A stretch of DNA of 64,000 bases, from NCBI RefSeq assembly GCF_014201135.1, contig NZ_JACHDR010000001.1, positions 1,302,001 to 1,366,000 on the forward strand, given 5' to 3'. The notes beneath the pieces are model-generated. The model was not told the origin of the DNA. It ran no database searches and saw only the letters and a program-made list of their open reading frames with translations. Positions 1 through 8,141 of this stretch are shown in pieces (position 1 is the stretch's first letter; the number at the start of each line of letters is the position of its first letter). The DNA is from Neomicrococcus aestuarii. GTDB lineage: Bacteria; Actinomycetota; Actinomycetes; Actinomycetales; Micrococcaceae. The position numbers and the translations under genes are program-made.

Positions 1-3000
1 CCGCGTAGCGCTTTCGACGCCACCTTGGATCTGCTCTCCGGCAAATACCCCAGCGACGAATTCGCTGAGCTGCGCCCGCGCATCGTGTGGGATCGCGACG
101 GCGGCACCTTCGAAGGCCGCCCCGGCGCGCAACGCCTCGCCGTCACGAGCGGCGGCACCATCCCGGACCGCGGCCTCTTCGGCGTCTTCCTCGCCGGCAG
201 CGAGGACGCGGGCACCGGCGGACGCCGCGTGGGTGAACTCGATGAAGAGATGGTCTACGAATCGCGGGTGGGAGATGTCTTCGCGCTCGGCGCAACGAGC
301 TGGAAGATCGAGGACATCACCTTTGACCGCGTCCTGGTCAGCCCGGCCTTCGGACAGCCCGGCAAGCTCCCGTTCTGGAAGGGCGATTCGTTGGGGCGCC
401 CGTACGAACTGGGCGTGGCCTTGGGCCAGTTCCAGCGCGAGTTGGTGCAGTTATCAGAGGACGACGCCGCAGCTCGGCTCGCAGAGGTGGGCTTGGATGA
501 GTGGGCCACCGGAAATTTGACGCGCTACCTTGCGGATCAGGTGGAAGCCACCACGGCGATTCCCAGCGATAAGACCTTGATTGTCGAACGTTTCCAGGAC
601 GAGCTCGGTGACTGGCGTTTAGTCCTGCATTCCCCGTTTGGCATGTCCGTTCATGCGCCGTGGGCACTTGCGGTGGGCGCGCGTCTGCATCAGCGCTACG
701 GTCTTGACGGTTCGGCGATGGCCGCCGATGACGGCATTGTGCTACGCGTTCCCATGATGGACGACGAACCTCCCGGAGCGGAATTATTCTTCTTCGACTC
801 GGATGAGCTCGAGCAAATCGTCACCGCCGAAGTGGGCGGGTCCGCCTTGTTCGCTTCACGGTTCCGTGAATGCGCGGCTCGCGCGTTGCTGCTACCGCGC
901 CAGAACCCCGCGAAGCGTCAGCCGCTCTGGCAACAACGACAGCGTTCGGCGCAGCTCTTGGATGTTGCCAAGAAGTACCCGAGCTTCCCGATCATCCTCG
1001 AGACCGTCCGCGAATGCTTGCAGGATGTCTACGATCTCCCTGCTCTGCGGCATGTGGTGGCAAACATCGAGAATCGCAAGATCCGCGTCATCGAAAGCCA
1101 GACCCAGCAACCTTCGCCATTCGCGCAGTCGCTCTTGTTCGGTTACGTGGCGCAGTTCTTGTACGAGGGCGATTCGCCGCTCGCCGAACGTCGTGCCGCC
1201 GCACTGTCTCTGGACCCGGGACTCCTCAATGACCTGCTGGGCAGGGCCGAACTCCGCGAACTTCTCGATGCCGGAGTCATTCTCCAGACCGAACGCGAAC
1301 TCCAGCGCCTCACCCCGGACCGCAAGCTCAAGGGAATTGAAGGCATCGCGGATCTTCTCCGTCTCTTGGGACCGCTCTCCGCAACGGAAATCGCCGAACG
1401 CATCGACTGGCAAGCAACCAGTGGTGAACCTGCAATCGACGGTGAAGGCCCAGCACCAGACGATTCTCTCCTTGCCTCGAAATTCGTCTACGAGGCGCAA
1501 GAACTCGCCACCGAGCTGGTGCGCGCCAACCGCGCAATGGCCGTCCGCATTGGAGGACGGGACGTCTTCGCGGCCATCGAAGATGCCAGCCGCTTGCGCG
1601 ATGCACTCGGCGTCCCATTACCCATCGGTGTCCCGCTAGCGTTTGTGGAGCCGGTCGCCGATCCACTCGGTGACATGGTGGGTCGCTACGCGAGGACCCA
1701 CGGCCCTTTCACAGCCACCGAAGCATCCCATCACTTGGGATTGGGCGTCGCAGTGGTCAATCAAACTCTGCGTAAACTCTTGGCCGAGGGTCGCCTCGCC
1801 GAAGGCGAATTCCGGCCCCACGGGACCAGTGGCACCGCAACGGTGCTCGGCGACACCGAGCTCTCTGCAGAAGATGCCAACAGCACTTCCAGTAGCTTTC
1901 CTTCCAACAGCACCGAGTGGTGCGATTCCGAAGTCCTGCGACGCATTCGGCGTCGTTCTCTCGCGGCGCTCCGCGCCGAAGTGGAACCGGTGGACCCGGC
2001 CACCTTTGGACGATTCTTACCGCCGTGGCAATACGTCGGCGAGAACCTACGCGGTAGCGACGGCGTTGCTACCGTTCTGGATCAGCTCTCCGGCGTCCGC
2101 GCGCCGGCGAGCGCGTGGGAGTCCTTCATCCTGCCCGCCCGGGTTCGCGACTACCAGCCCGCACTACTGGACGAGCTTTTGGCCAGCGGCGAAGTGCTCT
2201 GGCAAGGCAACGGATCGCTCGCCGGAAACGACGGGTGGGTGAGTTTCCACGTCCGCGAACACGCTCCGCTCACACTGCAACGAGACCCCGAGTTCGAGCC
2301 AACGCCACTTCACACCGCCATCATGGACGCCCTCTCTCTGTCCGGCGCGGCATTCTTCACGCAGCTCCACCACCAGCTCGGCCCCCTGAACACCGCCACC
2401 CCGCCCACCGAGCAACAACTCTTGGTGGCTCTCTGGGAACTCGTGTGGGCTGGACGTATTTCCAATGACACTCTCGCCCCAGTGCGCGGACTGCTCGGCG
2501 GCGGCCATACGGCGCACAAACAAAAGGCCAACCCGCGCGCACGTTCGGCGAGGCTCGGACGGGTACGAGGCATGCGCGTGCGCGGACTCGGCGCCGGGTG
2601 GCAAACCAACAGCGGACTGCGCGCTGACGCGTCCATGCCGCCAAATCTCGAACAGGATTACTCCGGCGGCATCACGGCACATTCGCCCTCGGCGGCCGGG
2701 CGGTGGAGCTTGGTCCCCCAGCCGGAGCAGGACCCCACCATCTCCCTGCACGCCGCGGCCGAGTACTTGCTGGACCGCTACGGCGTGCTCACGCGCGGCT
2801 CCGTCATGGCCGAAGAAGTGCCCGGCGGTTTCGGGATGATGTACAAAGTCTTGGCGCGCATGGAGGAGTCCGGCATCGCGCGGCGCGGCTACTTCATCGA
2901 AAAGCTCGGTGCCGCCCAGTTCTCCACACCCGCCACCGTGGACCGGCTTCGCTCCCACGTCCAGGACGCGGATATCCAGAAGGACCTCACAGCTGTCGCG

Positions 3001-3372
3001 CTCGCGGCCACGGACCCCGCCAATCCTTACGGCGCGGCACTGTCCTGGCCCACTGTCCCCTCCGCGGACGGCACCGCAAGCCCCACGGGCCATCGCCCGG
3101 GCAGGAAGGCGGGCGGCGTCGTCGTACTGGTCAACGGTGAGCTCACCCTATATGTGGAGCGCGGCGGCAAGACCTTGCTCGCGTTCACCGATCACGAGGC
3201 TTCCCTGCAGGCCGCGGCGCACGAGCTAGTGCGCGCGCTCAAGACGGCGCGCGTGGACAAAATGGCCATGGAGAAGGTCAACGGCCTGCCCATCTTGGAT
3301 TCCACCATCGCGAACGCCCTGCTGGCCGCCGGATTCTATTCATCCCCGGCCGGCCTGCGGTTTAGGAGTTAG
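1..3372 (+). CDS. lhr: Lhr-type large ATP-dependent helicase, C-terminal part (5' end outside window)
   Basis: This is the C-terminal part of an Lhr superfamily 2 DNA helicase, a DNA-repair translocase of actinobacteria. The reading frame is open to the left edge, so the RecA motor domains lie outside the window. About 1120 residues are visible. They begin with the conserved post-motor stretch containing KYPSDEFAELRPR, then PGAQRLAVTSGGTIPDRG and GELDEEMVYESRVGDVF, typical of the Lhr core beta-barrel. The long remainder matches the extra C-terminal domain of full-length Lhr (about 1500 residues in the family). It is followed after one base by a Nei-type glycosylase, a known Lhr partner gene. 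A TTG at 25 is only an internal codon. Confidence 0.93.
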   Translation, partial: PRSAFDATLDLLSGKYPSDEFAELRPRIVWDRDGGTFEGRPGAQRLAVTSGGTIPDRGLFGVFLAGSEDAGTGGRRVGELDEEMVYESRVGDVFALGATSWKIEDITFDRVLVSPAFGQPGKLPFWKGDSLGRPYELGVALGQFQRELVQLSEDDAAARLAEVGLDEWATGNLTRYLADQVEATTAIPSDKTLIVERFQDELGDWRLVLHSPFGMSVHAPWALAVGARLHQRYGLDGSAMAADDGIVLRVPMMDDEPPGAELFFFDSDELEQIVTAEVGGSALFASRFRECAARALLLPRQNPAKRQPLWQQRQRSAQLLDVAKKYPSFPIILETVRECLQDVYDLPALRHVVANIENRKIRVIESQTQQPSPFAQSLLFGYVAQFLYEGDSPLAERRAAALSLDPGLLNDLLGRAELRELLDAGVILQTERELQRLTPDRKLKGIEGIADLLRLLGPLSATEIAERIDWQATSGEPAIDGEGPAPDDSLLASKFVYEAQELATELVRANRAMAVRIGGRDVFAAIEDASRLRDALGVPLPIGVPLAFVEPVADPLGDMVGRYARTHGPFTATEASHHLGLGVAVVNQTLRKLLAEGRLAEGEFRPHGTSGTATVLGDTELSAEDANSTSSSFPSNSTEWCDSEVLRRIRRRSLAALRAEVEPVDPATFGRFLPPWQYVGENLRGSDGVATVLDQLSGVRAPASAWESFILPARVRDYQPALLDELLASGEVLWQGNGSLAGNDGWVSFHVREHAPLTLQRDPEFEPTPLHTAIMDALSLSGAAFFTQLHHQLGPLNTATPPTEQQLLVALWELVWAGRISNDTLAPVRGLLGGGHTAHKQKANPRARSARLGRVRGMRVRGLGAGWQTNSGLRADASMPPNLEQDYSGGITAHSPSAAGRWSLVPQPEQDPTISLHAAAEYLLDRYGVLTRGSVMAEEVPGGFGMMYKVLARMEESGIARRGYFIEKLGAAQFSTPATVDRLRSHVQDADIQKDLTAVALAATDPANPYGAALSWPTVPSADGTASPTGHRPGRKAGGVVVLVNGELTLYVERGGKTLLAFTDHEASLQAAAHELVRALKTARVDKMAMEKVNGLPILDSTIANALLAAGFYSSPAGLRFRS
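458..474 (+). repeat. Dispersed 17-mer motif copy (2 mismatches)
   Basis: Reads AGGACGACGCCGCAGCT inside lhr, where it encodes DDAAA. It differs from AGTACGACGACGCAGCT at two bases. Confidence 0.45.
3112..3128 (-). repeat. Dispersed 17-mer motif copy (2 mismatches)
   Basis: On the minus strand it reads AGTACGACGACGCCGCC. In the lhr frame it encodes a VVV run, a different frame from the YDDAA copies. Confidence 0.55.
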
Positions 3373-3373
3373 C

Positions 3374-4201
3374 GTGCCCGAGGGAGATACCGTCTTTCGC
3401 ACGGCTGCGCGGTTGCGGCCTGCGCTCGAACACCAGATCCTGACAGGTTCGGATTTTCGGGTTCCGCAATTCGCCACGGCAGATCTCACGGGCAAAGAAT
3501 GCACGGCCGTGGAATCGCGCGGCAAGCACCTCTTCATTGTTTGCGAGGACCTCACCATCCATTCGCACTTGATGATGGAAGGCCACTGGGATCTCTACCG
3601 CGCCGGCGAGCGCTGGCACTCTCCCGCTTTCAAGGCGCGTTGCGTGCTGACCGTGGAGGGCGCGCAAGCGGTGGGCTTCGAGTTGGGCTTCTTGCGGTTG
3701 CTGCCAAGTTCTGAACGGTACGACGCCGTAGCTCACCTCGGCCCCGATCCTTTGGGTTCCAGCTGGGGTGCGGCAGAGGTGCTGCGGCGGATGCGTTTTT
3801 GGCCGGATCGCTCGATTGCGCTAGTGGTGCTGGACCAATCGGTACTCGCCGGAATCGGCAATATTTACAGGTGCGAATCGCTTTTCATGGCGCGCATCAA
3901 TCCTCATGCGCTGGTTAGTGAACTCACGGATGCGCAGCTCACTCGGCTCATCGACGTCATGCACCGGCTGCTGAACCTGAACCGCGAGCGGGGAAGACGC
4001 ATCACCACAGGAACTATGGGCAGGGAACCGTACTGGGTGTATGGGCGGCGCGGGAAACCGTGTTTGAGGTGCGGCGCCCCCGTCAGCCACGAGCGTCTGG
4101 GTGATCCGCAACTACTGCGCGGACGGGTGGGTGGAGACCCAGCAAACACGGAGACTGTAGAGCGAGACTTATTCTATTGTCAGCATTGTCAACGAGCTTA
4201 A
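3374..4201 (+). CDS. nei: Fpg/Nei-family DNA glycosylase/AP lyase (Nei2-like)
   Basis: Predicted endonuclease VIII-type base-excision glycosylase that removes oxidised pyrimidines and nicks the abasic site. The GTG start at 3374 gives MPEGDTVF, so the catalytic Pro2 and Glu3 are in place. The helix-two-turn-helix region contains QSVLAGIGNIYRCE (about residues 155-168). The C-terminus carries a four-cysteine zinc finger: CLRC around 226 and CQHC near the end. Length (275 aa) is usual. It lies one base after lhr on the same strand, the conserved Lhr-Nei pairing, and is probably cotranscribed. Confidence 0.92.
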   Translation: MPEGDTVFRTAARLRPALEHQILTGSDFRVPQFATADLTGKECTAVESRGKHLFIVCEDLTIHSHLMMEGHWDLYRAGERWHSPAFKARCVLTVEGAQAVGFELGFLRLLPSSERYDAVAHLGPDPLGSSWGAAEVLRRMRFWPDRSIALVVLDQSVLAGIGNIYRCESLFMARINPHALVSELTDAQLTRLIDVMHRLLNLNRERGRRITTGTMGREPYWVYGRRGKPCLRCGAPVSHERLGDPQLLRGRVGGDPANTETVERDLFYCQHCQRA

Positions 4202-4213
4202 AGGGGAACGCTT

Positions 4214-5419
4214 GTGAGATATTCGCCCGTCCGATCCAATCCGAGAGTCCTTGCACTTCTGCTTGCCGGGGGCCAAGGAAGCCGGTTAGCACCGCTGACG
4301 GAAGCGCGTTCCAAGCCCGCGATGCCTTTCGCCGGAACGTACCGGCTCATCGACTTCGCGCTCTCTAATCTGGCGAATTCCGGCATCCGCAACGTCTGGG
4401 TGGTGGAGCAGTACAAGCCGTTCGAACTCAACCAGCATCTGGCCAACGGGCGCCCGTGGGATCTCGACGGCACCTATGAAGGACTGCGGATTCTTCCGCC
4501 CTTCGAGGGCAGCAAACGGGACGGATTCGCCGAAGGTAACGCCCACGCGATCTACCAGCAGATACCTAAACTCAAAGAGTCTGGCGCGGAGCACGTCGTG
4601 GTCATGAGTTGCGACCACGTGTACCAGCTAGACCTTCGGCCCGTCCTAGAACAGCACGAGAAAACTGACGCTGATGTCACCATCGTGACCACCCACATTG
4701 ATGAGAAGCCGTCCCGGTACAGCGTGGTCACCGTGGACAAGGACTCCCGCGTCACCGACTTCCAGTACAAGCCAGAGTCGCCCAATGGTCAGACGGTGGC
4801 CACCGAGGTGTTCGTCTATAAGACCTCCGTTCTGGTGGAGACGCTGGAGAAGCTGGCCCAAGAGGTCACGGCAAGCGCCAGCAAGGACATCGGAGAGGAA
4901 GACGAGTCCGAGGACTCTCTGGGCCAACAACTCGGCGACTACGGCGAGCGGCTGCTCCCGGCTCTCGTCGAAGGCGGCCGCGCGTTCGCGTTTCCGCTCA
5001 AGGGCTATTGGAGGGATCTTGGCACGGTAGACGCCTACTTCGGCGCGCACATGCAACTTTTGGATGGCACCGGCGTCCAACTCGGGGATCCTGAATGGCC
5101 CATCATGACAAATACCGTCGGACTGCCGCCGGCGTTCATTGATCAAACGGCCACCATTGGACACTCGCTCGTCGCCGCAGGGGCACGCGTCTCCGGAGAG
5201 GTTGAGCACAGTGTCATTGGCCCCGGTGTCACCATTGAGAGCGGGGCGAAGGTCTCCCGTTGCATCCTCTTGGGAGACAACCACGTCACGAAGGGCGCGG
5301 TTCTAGAATCAGTGATCGCGGACATCGGAGCGACTTTCGACGCTGGTCAGGTGGGCGAAACAAAGCCTGGACCGGGCAACATCACCATCGTTCAACCACC
5401 CTCCCCTGGCATAGGCTGA
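4214..5419 (+). CDS. glgC: Glucose-1-phosphate adenylyltransferase (GlgC-like)
   Basis: Nucleotidyltransferase that makes ADP-glucose from glucose-1-phosphate and ATP for glycogen synthesis. The N-terminal nucleotide-binding signature LLLAGGQGSRLAPLTEARSK is at residues 14-33, followed by KPAMPFAG and YRLIDFALSN. A left-handed beta-helix-like C-terminus (SGEVEHSVIGPGVTIESGAKV) closes the protein. Its 401 residues fit the family. GTG start at 4214 follows AAAGGGG. It carries an acidic insert around 218-235 (EEDESED). No glgA is nearby, so another sugar-1-phosphate substrate is possible. Confidence 0.85.
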   Translation: MRYSPVRSNPRVLALLLAGGQGSRLAPLTEARSKPAMPFAGTYRLIDFALSNLANSGIRNVWVVEQYKPFELNQHLANGRPWDLDGTYEGLRILPPFEGSKRDGFAEGNAHAIYQQIPKLKESGAEHVVVMSCDHVYQLDLRPVLEQHEKTDADVTIVTTHIDEKPSRYSVVTVDKDSRVTDFQYKPESPNGQTVATEVFVYKTSVLVETLEKLAQEVTASASKDIGEEDESEDSLGQQLGDYGERLLPALVEGGRAFAFPLKGYWRDLGTVDAYFGAHMQLLDGTGVQLGDPEWPIMTNTVGLPPAFIDQTATIGHSLVAAGARVSGEVEHSVIGPGVTIESGAKVSRCILLGDNHVTKGAVLESVIADIGATFDAGQVGETKPGPGNITIVQPPSPGIG

Positions 5420-5459
5420 TTTTGCACAACCTCGTGAAACATCGGCTGGAAGGAAGCCT

Positions 5460-6563
5460 GTGACCAGTTCTGAACCGCGCATCCTCAGCATCCATTTCAA
5501 GGACCACCGCATCGAAAGCATCGACGGCGGAATCGTTGAAGAAGGTACCAAGTGGATTCTGGTGGCTGCCGTCCGCGGCGGTGCCCGCAGGAACGGTCAC
5601 GTCCTCATTCGGCGGAAGTTCATCCGCAAAATGGTGCCGGTAGGAAAGTTCACGAACCTCGCCGCAAACGTGGTGGGAAGTTGGCCTCCGGCGCCGCTCC
5701 TTGGTGCGGACGGCCAGCCTCTTGAGCTGGATCTGAATCATGGCCGCCTCTCACTGCAGAGCATCGCTGAGCACTATCCGGTGCTGGGCTTCCACTACGA
5801 GCGCCGCAAAGGCGAGGGTTTAGTGGATGGGGTTCTTCAGTTAGAGGACGACGACGCTGCCTTGCGTTTCCGGATCGTCACCGATGAGGGGCGCGTGCGT
5901 TCTGGAATTACGACGCTAGACCGCTCGTCGCTGATCGCCCTTGAGATTGGTTCGTCCCGCTTGTCAAAGCTTGCGGCCAAGATGGCGGACTCTGCGCGCG
6001 TAGAGGAGACTCTGGCCGTAGAAGCGCCGGTTGTAGAAGCGCCTGCCGACGTGGAGATCATCTCGGCGACCAAGGCGTTTGAGATCAAGCCGTCTGCCTA
6101 TTTGGTGCGCCTTGCGAACTTCCAAGACGTGCCCGGCATTCAGGCGTTGCACCGTCGCGGCGGCTACGCCCCACCGTCACCGCGCTTTTTAGAACGCGTC
6201 ATCGCGGACGAGGATTCCTTGGTGGTAGTCGCAGTAGATCGCGAAGAATCAGTGGTGGGATGGGCAAAAGCTAACTACATTCCGTCCTCGATCGCCGACC
6301 CTGCCGGCTACTACTTGACCGGTGTCCGCGTTGATGATGACCACCGACGCAACGGTCTTGCTCGAGAAATGGCAGGGGCACGCTTGAGTTGGCTGCGTCG
6401 TCGTACTGACACCGTCTTTGCGAGCGTCCCGGCACCCAACCAACCCGCCCGGCACTATCTCAGTTCCCTCGGCTTCCGGGAAATCCCCCAAGAAGAAGCG
6501 CCCGTCCAACCCGGCAACTCCGTACTGTTGGAACTCACTCTCGACGCAGGGCAGGCTCGCTAA
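5460..6563 (+). CDS. GNAT N-acetyltransferase with an unassigned N-terminal domain
   Basis: The C-terminal half (about residues 208-365) has the GNAT fold signature: VRLANFQDVPGIQALHRRGG, then YYLTGVRVDDDHRRNGLAREM with the acetyl-CoA-binding RRNGLA loop, then ASVPAPNQPARHYLSSLGF. It should transfer an acetyl group to an unknown amine. Residues 1-180 form a separate domain I do not recognise. It contains a basic patch (VLIRRKFIRKM) and is joined by a Glu/Val/Ala-rich linker at 180-200. GTG start at 5460; three bases separate its stop from the next gene, suggesting an operon. Confidence 0.8.
   Translation: MTSSEPRILSIHFKDHRIESIDGGIVEEGTKWILVAAVRGGARRNGHVLIRRKFIRKMVPVGKFTNLAANVVGSWPPAPLLGADGQPLELDLNHGRLSLQSIAEHYPVLGFHYERRKGEGLVDGVLQLEDDDAALRFRIVTDEGRVRSGITTLDRSSLIALEIGSSRLSKLAAKMADSARVEETLAVEAPVVEAPADVEIISATKAFEIKPSAYLVRLANFQDVPGIQALHRRGGYAPPSPRFLERVIADEDSLVVVAVDREESVVGWAKANYIPSSIADPAGYYLTGVRVDDDHRRNGLAREMAGARLSWLRRRTDTVFASVPAPNQPARHYLSSLGFREIPQEEAPVQPGNSVLLELTLDAGQAR
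6391..6407 (-). repeat. Dispersed 17-mer motif copy (1 mismatch)
   Basis: Minus strand reads AGTACGACGACGCAGCC. Inside the GNAT gene it is read antisense as LRRRT. Confidence 0.65.
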
Positions 6564-6566
6564 CTC

Positions 6567-7535
6567 GTGGCATTGAAATCACCCCTCCCCGTCCGCAACG
6601 GGGTCAACGCCACGCGGCTACGCTTGCCGCGTGCAGGCGAAGGACCGTGGCTGACTGTCATGGACTACGTCCTGTTCCGCTTTGGGCACGTGGACCCCGA
6701 CGGAATCGTGCAACGCTTCGAAGACGGTGAAGTGGTGGCGCTGGACGGCTCCGCGTTCACGCCGCATACCCCGCTGGGGCTCCACGAATTCCTCTGGTAC
6801 TACCGGGATTTGCCCACCGAGCCGCGCTTGCCGGTGGAAGAATCCATCATTTTTCAGGACGAGCACCTCGTGGCCGTGGATAAACCACACTTCTTGCCCA
6901 CTACTCCGGGCGGCCGGTACGTTCAAGAATCTGCGCTGGTCAGACTGCGAAATCGCCTCAACAACCCGGATCTGATTCCCATGCACCGGCTGGACCGAGC
7001 TACCGCGGGCGTGGTCCTCTTCTCCACCAACCCGGACTCCCGCGGCGCCTACCAAGTGCTCTTTGAGAAGCGGCGCATCAAGAAGACCTATCAAGCGGTC
7101 AGCGTCATCCCCGAAGACCGGCTCGAATGGACGATGGGCACCTTCCCCTCCGTGTTCAAGAACCGTATGGCCAAGGAGAAGGGCTACTTGCTCTCCCGCG
7201 TCACCGAGGGCGCCGCGAACGCGCGCACTCGCATCAGCGTGCGCGCCGTGGGGCAAAGCCAGGACTCGCGCTACGGCACCGCGGTGTTGTGGGATTTGGA
7301 TCCTCTCACGGGCAAAACTCACCAGTTGCGGGTCCATCTCGCAGCGCTGGGGTGCGGCATCCTGCACGATCCGTTTTATCCGGTGCTGTTGGACGAAGCC
7401 CCGGACGATTACTCGCGTCCACTTCAACTGCTGGCCTCAAGCATTAGTTTCGTGGACCCGTTCACGAAACAAGAGCGCCGCTTTGAATCCGGGCTCGCCC
7501 TCGCTGCCGCACCGATCTCCGAAGCTCGGGGCTGA
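6567..7535 (+). CDS. RluA-family pseudouridine synthase
   Basis: Converts uridine to pseudouridine in rRNA or tRNA. The catalytic motif is MHRLDRATAGVVLFS at about residues 138-152, with the nucleophilic Asp in HRLDR. Family motifs TGKTHQLRVHLAALGCGILHDPFY (in two parts, about 252-275) are present. The N-terminus (MDYVLFRFG, residues 31-39) is S4-like in position, as is common in RluA-type proteins. GTG start at 6567. The exact RNA target cannot be read from sequence. Confidence 0.9.
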   Translation: MALKSPLPVRNGVNATRLRLPRAGEGPWLTVMDYVLFRFGHVDPDGIVQRFEDGEVVALDGSAFTPHTPLGLHEFLWYYRDLPTEPRLPVEESIIFQDEHLVAVDKPHFLPTTPGGRYVQESALVRLRNRLNNPDLIPMHRLDRATAGVVLFSTNPDSRGAYQVLFEKRRIKKTYQAVSVIPEDRLEWTMGTFPSVFKNRMAKEKGYLLSRVTEGAANARTRISVRAVGQSQDSRYGTAVLWDLDPLTGKTHQLRVHLAALGCGILHDPFYPVLLDEAPDDYSRPLQLLASSISFVDPFTKQERRFESGLALAAAPISEARG

Positions 7536-7541
7536 TCGGCG

Positions 7542-8141
7542 ATGGACGTACCTCTGAACGAGTACGGCGCTTGGTACTACCCTTTGATGCTGGTCCTCGT
7601 GGCGATCGACGCCTCCGTGCCACCTACGCCCAGCGAGCTGTTTGTGTTGGGCGCAGGTCCGCTGGTGGCGACGGGTTCTTTGCTCTTGATTCCCGCGTAT
7701 TTGGCTGCCTTTTTGGGGTGCTGGCTAGGCGATCTGGCCTTGTTCTATGCGTTTAGGCTGCGACTGACGCGCCTGTTGGACAGGTTCACGTGGGGGCGAT
7801 GGATTCACCGCAACGCGCTCCGGTTGACCCGCAAAATCGGGACCGAAACCACGTACGCCGGGTTGATCGGTATTCGATTCCTTTCAGGCGGTCGCACGGC
7901 GGCTGTGGTGGCCGCCGCGCTCGGCGGTGTTGCTAGACGCCCATTTATTCTGTTCACTGGAGTAGGGTCCGCACTTTGGGCCGCGTACATGATGGCAATT
8001 GGCTACTTCGTGGGGACCACTACAGGGCTCCCCGCTTGGGCCTCCGCGGTGATTGGCATGGTTGTGGGTACCCTGATAGGTGTTATTTTCGCCATGCTCT
8101 TAACGCTTGTTCGCCGATGGAGGGGAGTTAGACCGCGATGA
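7542..8141 (+). CDS. DedA/VTT-family membrane protein
   Basis: A 199-residue integral membrane protein with four to five hydrophobic spans. It has the DedA-like pattern: an early acidic reentrant region (VAIDASVPPTPSE, residues 22-34), a Gly-rich GCWLGDLALFYAFR segment, and a central arginine in GIRFLSGGRTAAVVAAALGG. DedA/VTT proteins are proposed lipid scramblases or proton-linked transporters. The stop overlaps the next gene's ATG (ATGA), so the two are translationally coupled. Confidence 0.78.
   Translation: MDVPLNEYGAWYYPLMLVLVAIDASVPPTPSELFVLGAGPLVATGSLLLIPAYLAAFLGCWLGDLALFYAFRLRLTRLLDRFTWGRWIHRNALRLTRKIGTETTYAGLIGIRFLSGGRTAAVVAAALGGVARRPFILFTGVGSALWAAYMMAIGYFVGTTTGLPAWASAVIGMVVGTLIGVIFAMLLTLVRRWRGVRPR

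Noticed and set aside
2164-3093. 309-residue minus-strand frame in lhr
   Set aside because: Antisense to conserved Lhr sequence; no family features.
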